A stretch of 12,025 nt of DNA, taken from positions 1 through 12,025 of the forward strand of contig JACQNV010000033.1 of NCBI GenBank assembly GCA_016202865.1. The letters run 5' to 3'. Position numbers and translations under genes: made by a program. Position 1 is the stretch's first letter, and every line of letters begins with the position of its first letter. The notes below the pieces were generated by a model, which did not search any database, was not told the origin of the DNA, and was given only the letters and a program-made list of their open reading frames with translations. Below are positions 5,507-12,025 of this stretch, in pieces. The stretch comes from Candidatus Aenigmatarchaeota archaeon (GTDB taxonomy: Archaea; Aenigmatarchaeota; Aenigmatarchaeia; QMZP01; JACQNV01).

Positions 5507-5925
5507 AAGGATTTTATCATCAACTTTATTTTAGAAGGGAATATATAATGGAGTTTTTGGAGATGGCCGAAATTGACTTCGATACATTTCTAGATGATAT
5601 TTTCGAGAACGTGGGGAAATTATGTTTTATCGGCCATACGCATGTTCCTGTAGTTACCACTATAGACCCTGATACCGAAGAAGTTCTAATGGACTACATT
5701 AGAGGATCCCAAATAATCCCATTACATGATGTGCAAAAAGCAATAGTAAATGTTGGAAGCGTCGGCCAGCCAAGGGATGATGATTACAGGGCCTGTTATG
5801 CCGTTTTGGATGGCGAGACAGTAGAATTTAGAAGGGTTGAATATGATGTTGGAGAGACAACAAGAAAAATAATTGAAGCTGGTGTGGCTGTAGATAGATT
5901 ATACTACTACCGAAAAAGGTTTTAG
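5413..5925 (+). CDS. Metallophosphoesterase, C-terminal half of a frame-broken gene
   Basis: The frame is open from 5413, just after a TAA at 5410-5412. Directly past the G run it reads NSDYLQYLSSLPFIHREGDS, then IFVHAVP, the expected fourth motif. GHTH (5632-5643) supplies the last metal ligands. The tail NVGSVGQPRDDDYRACYAVLDG and RRVEYDVGETTRKIIEAG is typical of small archaeal and bacterial metallophosphoesterases. The only nearby start codon in this frame, GTG 5497, lies after the VHA motif, so independent translation would give a useless fragment. Restoring one frame needs nine or six G instead of eight at 5414-5421. Explanations are a sequencing or assembly error in the homopolymer, a recent frameshift, a phase-variable tract, or -1 slippage. 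The rest shows no decay, which favours an error or a very recent or programmed event. Confidence 0.8.
   Translation, partial: WGGNSDYLQYLSSLPFIHREGDSIFVHAVPLEGFYHQLYFRREYIMEFLEMAEIDFDTFLDDIFENVGKLCFIGHTHVPVVTTIDPDTEEVLMDYIRGSQIIPLHDVQKAIVNVGSVGQPRDDDYRACYAVLDGETVEFRRVEYDVGETTRKIIEAGVAVDRLYYYRKRF
5414..5421 (+). other. G8 homopolymer at the frame break
   Basis: Eight consecutive G lie in an otherwise A+T-rich gene, exactly where the metallophosphoesterase changes frame. AAT-(G)9-AAT or AAT-(G)6-AAT would give a continuous protein. The heptamer G-GGG-GGA at 5416-5422 would also permit -1 tandem slippage. Confidence 0.85.
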
Positions 5926-5939
5926 ATATTGTAGACCAA

Positions 5940-6386
5940 TCAACGATTGCAGGGATCTGTTGTTGTAATGACCCATTCACCACCGCACTTTCTAGGATCG
6001 TGATCTAGAGCCGCTTTAAAATAACATGACAAGCAGGCATTCGTATCGATAAATGGGCAGCCTATGTATTTGTCATTCTGTTCCTTTTCACTCTCCTTGA
6101 TCTCATCTATGTTATCTTGGCACACTTTGCAATCTGGGTCTGGATCATCTGGCCTTAGATATAAATTCTCGCAGTAATTATCATAACCTATTGTGATGCC
6201 TGGACTATAGCTTGGTATAAAACTCCAGTTGTCTGCCCCAGATGGCAGCGGCTCTGGCAAAATAGTTATTTTCTGGCCTTTATACACAAAAGCGAAATAA
6301 GCTGAGACTATAACAGCAGCAGAAATTATAGATGCGATTAATAGATAATTGGTTGTTGAAAGCGAAACTTTTCCGATTTTGTTCAT
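5940..6386 (-). CDS. Membrane-anchored protein with eight cysteines, function unknown
   Basis: The family is not recognised. The 148-aa product has one membrane segment (about residues 13-35) after a basic start, MNKIGKVSLS, so the rest is probably outside the cytoplasmic membrane. The outer part has eight cysteines (72, 86, 89, 110, 118, 121, 134, 146). Two are CxxC pairs (CKVC and CLSC), suggesting four disulfides or bound metal. A Pro/Asp-rich linker (RPDDPDPDCKVC) precedes the first pair. ATG 6384-6386 is supported by GAGGA 6 nt upstream. It lies 29 nt behind radB on the same strand and is probably cotranscribed, though a functional link to recombination is not evident. It converges on the metallophosphoesterase with 14 nt between the stops. 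Confidence 0.8.
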   Translation of the reverse strand: MNKIGKVSLSTTNYLLIASIISAAVIVSAYFAFVYKGQKITILPEPLPSGADNWSFIPSYSPGITIGYDNYCENLYLRPDDPDPDCKVCQDNIDEIKESEKEQNDKYIGCPFIDTNACLSCYFKAALDHDPRKCGGEWVITTTDPCNR

Positions 6387-6392
6387 ACATCT

Positions 6393-6397
6393 TCCTC
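6393..6397 (-). promoter_or_regulatory. Shine-Dalgarno site for the Cys-rich membrane protein
   Basis: On the minus strand GAGGA lies 6 nt before ATG 6386, which fits translation from a radB-led polycistronic message and sets the start. Confidence 0.6.
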
Positions 6398-6415
6398 ATT
6401 ATTTACTGATTCACT

Positions 6416-7117
6416 CTAGAATATCTTGAACCCACTCGGCTTAATCCCATCTTCTGTGATCACAAATTTGACAGTCTTCCCCTCTGGCTGCGACCTGTGT
6501 TTTGCGATTATTGCCCTTCTCTCGCCATCTTTTCCTGTCCTCTCCAAAAACACAATCGCCTTGGACCAGTATTTAATGGAATCGCCGCCAATCACATCGT
6601 TCTCTCCTGTGTCCCAGTTTTTGTATGTGTGCGTCGTCACGATGACAGGAATATTTTTATCTCGAGAAATATTGGAAAGTATGGAAAGCTGCTTCGAAAG
6701 CTCCTTGTTTGCCTCTGTCTTCTCTTTGTCAATTTTTTTTGTTTTCCCGTCGCTGTTGTGCTCTGCATGTTCAAGCCTGTACAAAGCAACAGACGAATCC
6801 AAAATTATCAGATCCACCTTCTCCTTTTCAAGATTGCGGATAAACTTGCCCTGCTCATAAAAATCCCGCGGCTCAGCTAAAATAACATTCTTCAAAATCT
6901 TTTCATGGTCCTTGCTCACCTGTTTTAACCTGTCTACAGACAAGCCGCCCTCTGTGTCTATGTAAGCAACCTTGCCGCCCTTTTTGACACATTCAACTGA
7001 AAGCAACAAACAGAGATTTGTTTTTCCAGTCCCGGGTGCGCCATAAAAATTAGTTATAGCACCTGATTCCAATTTAGTCAAAAGCTCGTCTAGCGGTTCC
7101 GGCAATGAAATATCCAT
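6416..7117 (-). CDS. radB: DNA repair and recombination protein RadB
   Basis: RadB is an archaeal RadA/Rad51 paralogue that lacks the N-terminal HhH domain and assists homologous recombination in the cytoplasm. The 233-aa product is the usual RadB length and starts almost directly at the ATPase core. Walker A is GAPGTGKTN (residues 26-34), and YIDTEGGLSVDRL (52-64) is the RecA-family segment with the conserved glutamate. Walker B is VDLIILDSS (101-109), VTTHTY (160-165) is the sensor region, and GGDSIKYWSKAIVFLER (177-193) is a strong RadB/RadA C-terminal core motif. The closing FVITEDGIKPS also fits. A Lys-rich insert (about 121-137) follows Walker B. The gene is divergent from the Hef-like helicase across 35 bp and is followed on its own strand by the Cys-rich membrane protein. 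Confidence 0.93.
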   Translation of the reverse strand: MDISLPEPLDELLTKLESGAITNFYGAPGTGKTNLCLLLSVECVKKGGKVAYIDTEGGLSVDRLKQVSKDHEKILKNVILAEPRDFYEQGKFIRNLEKEKVDLIILDSSVALYRLEHAEHNSDGKTKKIDKEKTEANKELSKQLSILSNISRDKNIPVIVTTHTYKNWDTGENDVIGGDSIKYWSKAIVFLERTGKDGERRAIIAKHRSQPEGKTVKFVITEDGIKPSGFKIF

Positions 7118-7152
7118 GCTATTCTATTAATAACAAACTTTAAAATATAACT
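7118..7152. promoter_or_regulatory. Compact divergent promoter of radB and the Hef-like helicase
   Basis: Only 35 bp separate the two start codons. For radB (minus strand), TTATATTTTAAA at 7139-7150 is centred about 27 nt upstream of ATG 7117. For the helicase (plus strand), TATTAATAA at 7125-7133 is centred about 24 nt upstream of ATG 7153. The two TATA elements are 5 bp apart, and each predicted transcript would begin at or near the other's binding region. Neither gene has a Shine-Dalgarno site, consistent with leaderless messages. Simultaneous firing seems sterically hard, so the genes may compete or share control. Confidence 0.6.
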
Positions 7153-8712
7153 ATGTCTGCTTTCGTCTCCCACCCCTTAATCAAACCCAACACAATGGAA
7201 TCAAGAAAATATCAGGAGTCTATACTGGCAACAGCTGCATCCAAGAATTTATTGTGCGTCCTGCCAACTGGTCTTGGTAAAACAAACATAGCCATCTTGC
7301 TGGCAGCCTTGAAATTGGAAAAACATCCAGAATCAAAAATTTTGGTTACTGCTCCAACAAGACCTTTGGTTAGCCAGCACCACAAGACCTTTTCCCATTT
7401 TCTAAATATTCCAGAAGAAAAATTCCATGTTATAACAGGCACAACAAAACCAGAAGACAGAGAGTCCTTGTATCTGATCAAACAAATAATTTTTGCAACA
7501 CCTCAAACTTTGCAGAACGATCTTGAAGAACACAGACTAAACTTGAAAGAGTTCAGCCTGCTGGTTATTGATGAGATACACCATGCAGTTGGCGACTATG
7601 CTTATCCATACATTGCAAAGGCTTATTTAGAACAGGCAAAAAGTCCAAGAATACTCGGGCTCACAGCGTCCCCCGGAGGAACAAGAGAAAAAATACATGA
7701 GATATGCCGGAACACTGGTATAGACACGGTTGAAATAAAAACAGAGCAAGACGAGGATGTCATAGAGTATATTAAAGAAAAGGAAATAGACTGGATAAAG
7801 GTTGAACTTCCCGAAGCCTTTGGACAGATAAGAGACCTTCTAAGAGCCGTCTATAACAAAAAAGTCGAGACTTTGAGGAGAATGAAATTTGCCCGCAGTC
7901 GCGTGACGAAAAAAGATTTGCTGGAATTGCAAGCACACTTTATAAAATCGATAAACCAAGGCAACAAAAACGGCTTCATAGGGATTTCAGTTGTCTCGCC
8001 GGCGATAAAAATAGAACATGCTATCGGATTGCTGGAAACTCAGGGAATAACAAGCCTTGAAAACTACTGGAAAAAATTAAGGGAAGACGAATCGAAGGGG
8101 GCAAAATCCCTCATTGCTGATAAAATAATTTCTAATGCAATGTTTTTAACAAGGAACCTTGCTGAACAAGGATATCGTCACCCAAAAATCAGCAAGCTCT
8201 GCTCCTTAGTCAGCCAGCAAATGAAAGAAAAGCAAGACAGCAAAATAATAATTTTTGCAACATACAGGGATGCAGTGAGGGAAATAGTTGAAGTGCTTGG
8301 AAAATTGGATAATGTAAAACCGGTTGAGTTCATTGGCCAAGGCAGGCGAGAAAAAGGAACTCAGGGAATTACGCAGAAAGAGCAGGGAAGAAGGCTGGAA
8401 GATTTCAGATCTGGAGAATATAATACTTTGGTGTGCACATCGATTGGTGAGGAGGGGTTGGATATTCCCTCAATGGATCTTGCTGTTTTCTATGAGCCTG
8501 TGCCTTCAGAGATAAGGCAGATACAGCGCCGTGGCCGTGTCGGGCGCGCAAAGATTGGAAAAGTAATAATTTTAATGACAACAAACACCCGAGACGAAAC
8601 ATATTACTGGGTAGCCCATGTGAAAGAGAAGAGGATGAAAAGCGTCTTGTATGGGATGAAATTCGGAACCAATCAGAGTAATCTAAAAGATATAAGCAGT
8701 CAAGACCAATAA
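7153..8712 (+). CDS. Hef/FANCM-like superfamily 2 helicase, no nuclease domain
   Basis: The protein belongs to the Hef/FANCM/Mph1 group, which remodels stalled forks and branched DNA with ATP. After the typical start SHPLIKPNTMESRKYQE (6-22) come motif I LPTGLGKTN (37-45), Ia APTRPLV (67-73), II VIDEIHHA (138-145; DEIH rather than the commoner DECH), III LTASPGG (170-176), IV IIIFATYRDA (365-374), V TSIGEEGLDIP (429-439) and VI QIQRRGRVGR (456-465). The helical insertion typical of Hef lies between about 215 and 345. Euryarchaeal Hef is usually around 750 aa with an XPF-type nuclease and HhH tail; this one ends at 519 aa, soon after motif VI, at a clean stop. It is therefore a helicase-only form, as known in some archaeal lineages. 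It is divergent from radB, so the two may act together in fork repair. The pilin-like genes begin 6 nt downstream. Confidence 0.92.
   Translation: MSAFVSHPLIKPNTMESRKYQESILATAASKNLLCVLPTGLGKTNIAILLAALKLEKHPESKILVTAPTRPLVSQHHKTFSHFLNIPEEKFHVITGTTKPEDRESLYLIKQIIFATPQTLQNDLEEHRLNLKEFSLLVIDEIHHAVGDYAYPYIAKAYLEQAKSPRILGLTASPGGTREKIHEICRNTGIDTVEIKTEQDEDVIEYIKEKEIDWIKVELPEAFGQIRDLLRAVYNKKVETLRRMKFARSRVTKKDLLELQAHFIKSINQGNKNGFIGISVVSPAIKIEHAIGLLETQGITSLENYWKKLREDESKGAKSLIADKIISNAMFLTRNLAEQGYRHPKISKLCSLVSQQMKEKQDSKIIIFATYRDAVREIVEVLGKLDNVKPVEFIGQGRREKGTQGITQKEQGRRLEDFRSGEYNTLVCTSIGEEGLDIPSMDLAVFYEPVPSEIRQIQRRGRVGRAKIGKVIILMTTNTRDETYYWVAHVKEKRMKSVLYGMKFGTNQSNLKDISSQDQ
8685..8696 (+). promoter_or_regulatory. 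Possible TATA element for the pilin-like cluster
   Basis: AAAAGATATAAG inside the end of the helicase gene is centred about 28 nt before ATG 8719. No Shine-Dalgarno site precedes that ATG, so a separate leaderless transcript is plausible. Read-through from the helicase is the alternative. Confidence 0.35.
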
Positions 8713-8718
8713 TTCACC

Positions 8719-9315
8719 ATGAAGGGCATCGAATTTGGGATAAACTTTCTCGTGGTTATAGTTCTTGCAGTGTTAATTCTGTCTCTGGGAATCGTGTTCT
8801 TGCAGGGAATTTTCAAGCAGATTACAGGCATTGGTGACAGAACATTAGGCAAAGCAGATGAGATATTGAGCCAAGAGCTGGACACAGGCGACAAGGAAAT
8901 ATTGTTGAATATACCAAGCGTGGTTGATCAGCCAGCAGGTGAACAGGGCAAATTTTTGGTCGGGGTTAAAAATCAAGACAGGAAGAGGGCTGGACTGTGC
9001 TATCTATCAGACATCCAACTAACCGTAGCGCCGGGTTGCGGTCGTGACATATCTAACGACTGCCCGCAATTATTTGAAGATTCAAGGCAGTGGTTTCAAC
9101 TTAATCCACCAATAGGCTGGATAAACAGCCAAGAGAAAAACTTCTTCATCGTCACATTCAACATACCAAAAGCGACACAAGGTGGCACATATGGTTTCAA
9201 TGTAGTCACAAAGACAGCAGTGACAACTGTGAATGATTGTTCGATAGAAAAAATTTCCCAGATAAACTTCAATCAAGCTGGTCCTTCTATACCATTAACA
9301 GTGAACCTAAAATAG
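8719..9315 (+). CDS. Pilin-like membrane-anchored protein 1
   Basis: The 198-aa product begins MKGIEFGINFLVV, a very short basic leader, then an acidic residue, then a hydrophobic helix (about 6-32). It resembles the N-terminal helices of short pilin-like proteins common in DPANN archaea (from memory, not a search). The glutamate is at position 5 of the precursor. After a polar linker, the rest is rich in beta-type sequence with four cysteines (94, 107, 115, 174), fitting an extracellular domain with two disulfides. It is the first of five consecutive plus-strand genes with this layout. Cleavage by an archaeal prepilin peptidase (PibD/EppA) is possible but the G-I-E site is not canonical. It could be a structural subunit of a pilus-like filament or simply a membrane-anchored surface protein. 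Confidence 0.75.
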   Translation: MKGIEFGINFLVVIVLAVLILSLGIVFLQGIFKQITGIGDRTLGKADEILSQELDTGDKEILLNIPSVVDQPAGEQGKFLVGVKNQDRKRAGLCYLSDIQLTVAPGCGRDISNDCPQLFEDSRQWFQLNPPIGWINSQEKNFFIVTFNIPKATQGGTYGFNVVTKTAVTTVNDCSIEKISQINFNQAGPSIPLTVNLK

Positions 9316-9322
9316 ATATAAA
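9315..9322 (+). promoter_or_regulatory. Possible TATA element upstream of pilin-like gene 2
   Basis: GATATAAA overlaps the stop of gene 1. Its centre is about 19 nt from ATG 9338 but about 31 nt from the in-frame ATG at 9350, so it does not fit either start well. It is listed as weak. Confidence 0.2.
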
Positions 9323-9337
9323 CTCTGGGCTTATCAT

Positions 9338-9808
9338 ATGAATGTGGAAATGGTTTTTATTTTTGTATTTGTTATCATAGTCATAAGTTTTGTTCTAGTG
9401 GCCACCTTAAACCTGTTTGGAAGATCAACATTACAGACATGCAGATCCGGCTTGGACGCGCAAACAAATAGCCTGCGCAATGATGTTCTAGACATTTACA
9501 CAACAGCAAAGGATTCAACAAAAAGTGTAACAATTCCTGTAGACACAAGCTGTGTAAGGAAAGTCTGCTTTTTCAATCCACAAGATCCAGGGCCAAACCC
9601 ATCAAAGGGCTGGGAAGGCAATCCAACATATGAGCCTGTCATAGAAAATCAAGGCTATTCAATTGGTTTCATAGGCAATGACAACAGCTTTGAAGGCTTT
9701 GTGATAGACAAGTTAAGCCCATCTGAAAGCCTCTGTATAGAATCAACAGAAAAGCTAGTTTTAGTGAACAGAGGACCTTCAGTAGACATGGAATTTAGCG
9801 AAGAGTAG
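9338..9808 (+). CDS. Pilin-like membrane-anchored protein 2
   Basis: The 156-aa product is nearly all membrane helix at its N-terminus (MNVEMVFIFVFVIIVISFVLVATLNLFG), followed by an exposed region with four cysteines (35, 72, 77, 133). There is no basic leader ahead of the helix, so pilin-type processing is doubtful; it may be a plain signal anchor. A second in-frame ATG at 9350 would remove MNVE; 9338 is kept because it retains the acidic residue seen in its neighbour, but this is uncertain. It lies 22 nt after pilin-like gene 1. Its size and layout match a minor subunit of the same complex. The family is not recognised. Confidence 0.72.
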   Translation: MNVEMVFIFVFVIIVISFVLVATLNLFGRSTLQTCRSGLDAQTNSLRNDVLDIYTTAKDSTKSVTIPVDTSCVRKVCFFNPQDPGPNPSKGWEGNPTYEPVIENQGYSIGFIGNDNSFEGFVIDKLSPSESLCIESTEKLVLVNRGPSVDMEFSEE

Positions 9809-9828
9809 CTATTTCTTAACCCACATAC

Positions 9829-9836
9829 TAAATATA
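9829..9836 (+). promoter_or_regulatory. Possible TATA element upstream of pilin-like gene 3
   Basis: TAAATATA sits in the 46-nt gap, centred about 22 nt before ATG 9855, slightly closer than usual. An internal promoter would let genes 3-5 be expressed apart from genes 1-2. AAAGG at 9843-9847 could serve as a weak ribosome binding site instead. Confidence 0.35.
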
Positions 9837-9854
9837 CTATACAAAGGTTTTCAC

Positions 9855-10910
9855 ATGATCAGCACATTCGAAATTTTCAAGATAATTATTGGCATTATAA
9901 TAGCTGGGTTTTTCCTGTTTTTTGCAGTGAAATTTCTTGTAGTCCTCGCGCCACAACAGACTCAAAACATAGAAGTTGCAGAGCTGAAGTCAATAAAAAA
10001 CACAATAGAGAAGACGCTCGTTTACGGGATCAGCCAAAATCTCACTGTGAGATCTGAAATAGAATATTTCCCCCCATACATATCACGAAAAAATAATGTC
10101 AGAATAGACGGTAGCGTCCCCTTCTTCCTGAATGATGGAAATCTATTATATGTCTATCCAAATTCTTTAGACCTCGGTTTCTGGAAAATGGGGTGGGTTG
10201 GGGTCTTGCCTGAAACAAAGGTGATATACAACCTTCTTACATTTTCACCCGAGGCATACAAGACAATTTTGGAAATAACTGAACAATTCCCAGACTCCTC
10301 AGAGCCTTCTATAACCTTCGGTCTTTGTGGTGGGGAAACAGAATACACAAGCAACACAAAAACCAATTTCCTCAAGCCTATACGCGGCATTGTCGAGGCT
10401 AACCAATCATACCAAATACAGGGATTCAATTATGCCCAATGCACAAAACAAATTCCAAATTCAATAAAGGTGACAATCGCAGACACAGAAATTGACACCG
10501 ATGGGATTTTAGTAATCCATGAAAATAACGGTGGTAAAGTTAAGTTGGCGGGGAACAAAATGCTTGTCTACAAAGATGGCCTTGACATATTTTCCGTAAT
10601 TTTAGGCGGCGAGCAAATCTATAATTACAAGAATGAAATCCAGTTTTCGCAGCTATCTGTGTTCTTGAAAAAAGAAATAGAAAGAATGGATCTGCTTAGA
10701 AAAGTATACAGCAACCCGCAATATAGAACACCAGATTGCATAGGTCTTCTTGCCACAGCCAAGCCAAATCTGGAGAATCTAAAAACTCTGGTTGAAATAA
10801 CAGCAGCTAATGATAATTATAATACTAAAGATGAAATGGACTTGTTTGGCGAGCTTGTCTCAATACTCAATGAAAACTATAATCAACTAGAGTCTAAGGG
10901 GTGCAGTTAA
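9855..10910 (+). CDS. Large pilin-like membrane-anchored protein 3
   Basis: At 351 aa this is the largest of the five. The N-terminus MISTFEIFKIIIG leads into a hydrophobic helix (about 9-31). A charged helix follows (about 39-58, AELKSIKNTIEKTL), the pattern of a pilin stem. The remainder is a long beta-rich exposed domain with four cysteines (158, 196, 295, 350) and a helical tail (about 270-345). A large member among small ones recalls the tip subunit of type II secretion pseudopili, but no sequence motif for that was seen. The stop TAA shares its last base with the ATG of the next gene, so the two are coupled. The family is not recognised. Confidence 0.75.
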   Translation: MISTFEIFKIIIGIIIAGFFLFFAVKFLVVLAPQQTQNIEVAELKSIKNTIEKTLVYGISQNLTVRSEIEYFPPYISRKNNVRIDGSVPFFLNDGNLLYVYPNSLDLGFWKMGWVGVLPETKVIYNLLTFSPEAYKTILEITEQFPDSSEPSITFGLCGGETEYTSNTKTNFLKPIRGIVEANQSYQIQGFNYAQCTKQIPNSIKVTIADTEIDTDGILVIHENNGGKVKLAGNKMLVYKDGLDIFSVILGGEQIYNYKNEIQFSQLSVFLKKEIERMDLLRKVYSNPQYRTPDCIGLLATAKPNLENLKTLVEITAANDNYNTKDEMDLFGELVSILNENYNQLESKGCS

Positions 10911-11425
10911 TGATATATTGGATTAGTAAAGGTCTGAAGCTGAAAGGGCAGTTTGGAATAATGGAATACATCTTGCTTAGCGTGTTTTTGATAGTCATAC
11001 TTATACTCGGCATCTTCATGCTTTCTGGTTTCGAGCAGTTGAAAACAAGGGGTTCTGATTCCAAGGAGTCTGTGGCAGGCAATATACTATCAATGAATAT
11101 AATAACACACTCAGACCTTTTCACAAAAAAAGACGGTCAGTTAGATGACAGCAAATTGCAGGGCTTTGTTGAAAATTCATGCGAAGACTTTGAGAAAACC
11201 GTAGGACAGCAAGCGTGCGTTGAGATAGAGGCTTTGTTGCCTTCTGCGAGAGAGGACAATAACTGCAATGCCGGAAATTATCCGGAGTGTAATAAATGGA
11301 CGATTTGCGAAGAGGTGTGCACGAGCAGGGGCGGATTTAGAATACTCACCCTACCTGTAAATATTTACAGAAGCATTCAGGACAGAGTGGATTTGGGAAT
11401 ATTAACATTCAAGGCGCCGAGCTAG
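10910..11425 (+). CDS. Pilin-like protein 4 with class III leader (KGQ)
   Basis: The 171-aa product has MIYWISKGLKLKGQFGIMEYILL at its start: a basic leader, K-G-Q (residues 12-14), a glutamate at 19 and a hydrophobic helix (20-40). This closely resembles archaeal class III prepilin leaders cut by PibD/EppA-type peptidase, although Glu is one position later than the common Q-x-x-x-E. The exposed part has six cysteines (91, 103, 119, 127, 133, 137), four of them clustered. ATG 10910 is preferred over GTG 10901 because GGGGTG at 10898-10903 is a good ribosome binding site 6 nt upstream and the TAATG junction fits coupling. The next gene starts 2 nt after its stop. It is the best candidate in the cluster for a true pilin. 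Confidence 0.82.
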   Translation: MIYWISKGLKLKGQFGIMEYILLSVFLIVILILGIFMLSGFEQLKTRGSDSKESVAGNILSMNIITHSDLFTKKDGQLDDSKLQGFVENSCEDFEKTVGQQACVEIEALLPSAREDNNCNAGNYPECNKWTICEEVCTSRGGFRILTLPVNIYRSIQDRVDLGILTFKAPS

Positions 11426-11427
11426 CT

Positions 11428-11973
11428 ATGAAAAACACAAGACATAAGACCCAAAGCAGAAGGCTCAAAGGGCCGAAATTGATTTCAGGCAAATTGAAAA
11501 GGAAATCAATTTCCAACCTTAAGGGGCAATCAATGTTGCTAACCATAGTTCTGGTAATCTTCATACTCATAGCTGGTTTCGCTTTCCTAGCATCCACAAT
11601 AAAGCCAGAAAGAAACGAGGAATACAACAAGATATTCACTTCCAATCTGCTGACATCCTTGTTGGCAACAGATACAGGCTACACAGATTTTCCAGATAAA
11701 TGCAAGACGCTAGCAGACATCCTAATATGTGCCCACGATACTCCAAGCTTCAAATGTGGTTCTGAGCTCTGCTCTGATACAGTATCAAAAGTAGACCTTT
11801 ATTTAAGCAAATCCCTCATAAGCAGGCCAAGCCTTGACTATTATCTGAAATATGGGGCAAAGGAGATAGGAAACAAGGTTATAGTAAACAAGGAATTCAC
11901 AATCCAACAGAGGACCAGAATAACAAAGGGATCGTCTTCCATTGATATGGCGCTTTATATAGGGGATAAGTAA
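11428..11973 (+). CDS. Pilin-like protein 5 with KGQ leader lacking the usual glutamate
   Basis: The 181-aa product has a long, very basic leader (MKNTRHKTQSRRLKGPKLIS and on to residue 33) and K-G-Q (32-34). A hydrophobic helix (about 36-57, MLLTIVLVIFILIAGF) follows, where Thr39 stands in place of the usual Glu. The exposed part has four cysteines (92, 101, 110, 115). Lack of the +5 glutamate is known for GspK, the tip subunit of type II secretion pseudopili, and a similar initiating role is conceivable here. That is inference from one residue and gene order. It is last in the five-gene run, 2 nt after gene 4, and is followed by a short T run. Confidence 0.78.
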   Translation: MKNTRHKTQSRRLKGPKLISGKLKRKSISNLKGQSMLLTIVLVIFILIAGFAFLASTIKPERNEEYNKIFTSNLLTSLLATDTGYTDFPDKCKTLADILICAHDTPSFKCGSELCSDTVSKVDLYLSKSLISRPSLDYYLKYGAKEIGNKVIVNKEFTIQQRTRITKGSSSIDMALYIGDK

Positions 11974-11987
11974 GGTTCGGATCCCTA

Positions 11988-11992
11988 TTTTT
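11988..11992 (+). terminator. Possible T-run terminator after the pilin-like cluster
   Basis: A five-T run follows the last stop by about 15 nt, as expected for a weak archaeal U-rich terminator. A+T-rich sequence after 12005 (TTAATATATAG) could be the promoter of a gene beyond the window. Confidence 0.3.
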
Positions 11993-12025
11993 AAGTTTAG
12001 TCAGTTAATATATAGTATAATATTA

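Noticed and set aside
6426..6880. Plus-strand open frames of 144 and 127 codons
   Set aside because: They are the antisense of radB, which has clear RecA-family motifs.
9775..9808. Similarity of GPSVDMEF in pilin-like protein 2 to the APSVDMEN tail of gene A
   Set aside because: The match is about six residues with no support around it and is probably chance.
10901..10909. GTG start for pilin-like gene 4
   Set aside because: The GTG is part of the ribosome binding site itself; ATG 10910 has proper spacing and a TAATG coupling.

Overview
The window looks like a chromosomal segment from a small, A+T-rich archaeon, most likely of the DPANN group or a euryarchaeal relative; the lineage is inference. 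The evidence is a RadB recombinase next to a Hef/FANCM-type helicase, TATA elements about 22-28 nt upstream of start codons (leaderless or near-leaderless transcripts), GGAGG Shine-Dalgarno sites inside operons, and pilin-like proteins with class III (K-G-Q) leader sequences. No RNA genes, CRISPR array or recognisable transposase were found, and no gap between genes exceeds about 180 bases.

Left part (1-5041). Two minus-strand ATP-binding proteins of the archaeal AAA/DUF4143 class (1-602, partial; 1417-2730) each stand back to back with a plus-strand gene for an exported protein of an unrecognised family. The complete unit is an operon at 2909-5041: two homologous exported proteins (here B, 287 aa, and C, 291 aa) and a small Cys-containing cytoplasmic protein (D, 131 aa), coupled by overlaps and by GGAGG sites lying inside the upstream gene's last codons. 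A second, reduced copy lies at 689-1420. It has B's promoter and first 11 codons, C's signal segment, a net in-frame loss of exactly 85 codons from C's middle, C's later conserved block, and a 17-codon stub of D cut off where the 1417-2730 ATPase gene ends. It is a chimera made by duplication and deletion.

Middle (5048-7117). A calcineurin-like metallophosphoesterase follows D by 6 nt. All its metal-binding motifs are present but in two reading frames, joined at a run of eight G (5414-5421). Converging on it is a minus-strand pair: radB, then a membrane-anchored protein with eight cysteines and a clear Shine-Dalgarno site.

Right part (7118-12025). A 35-bp divergent promoter region serves radB and the Hef-like helicase (519 aa, helicase motifs complete, no nuclease domain). 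Directly downstream are five plus-strand genes (8719-11973), each with one N-terminal membrane segment and an even number of cysteines. The last two carry K-G-Q pilin-type leaders. They look like the subunits of a type IV pilus-like or pseudopilus-like filament or a surface complex; the assembly ATPase and platform are not in the window.

The items most worth a second look are the chimeric cassette, the overlap of a conserved C-terminal peptide with a ribosome binding site, the G8 frame break, and the pilin-like cluster.
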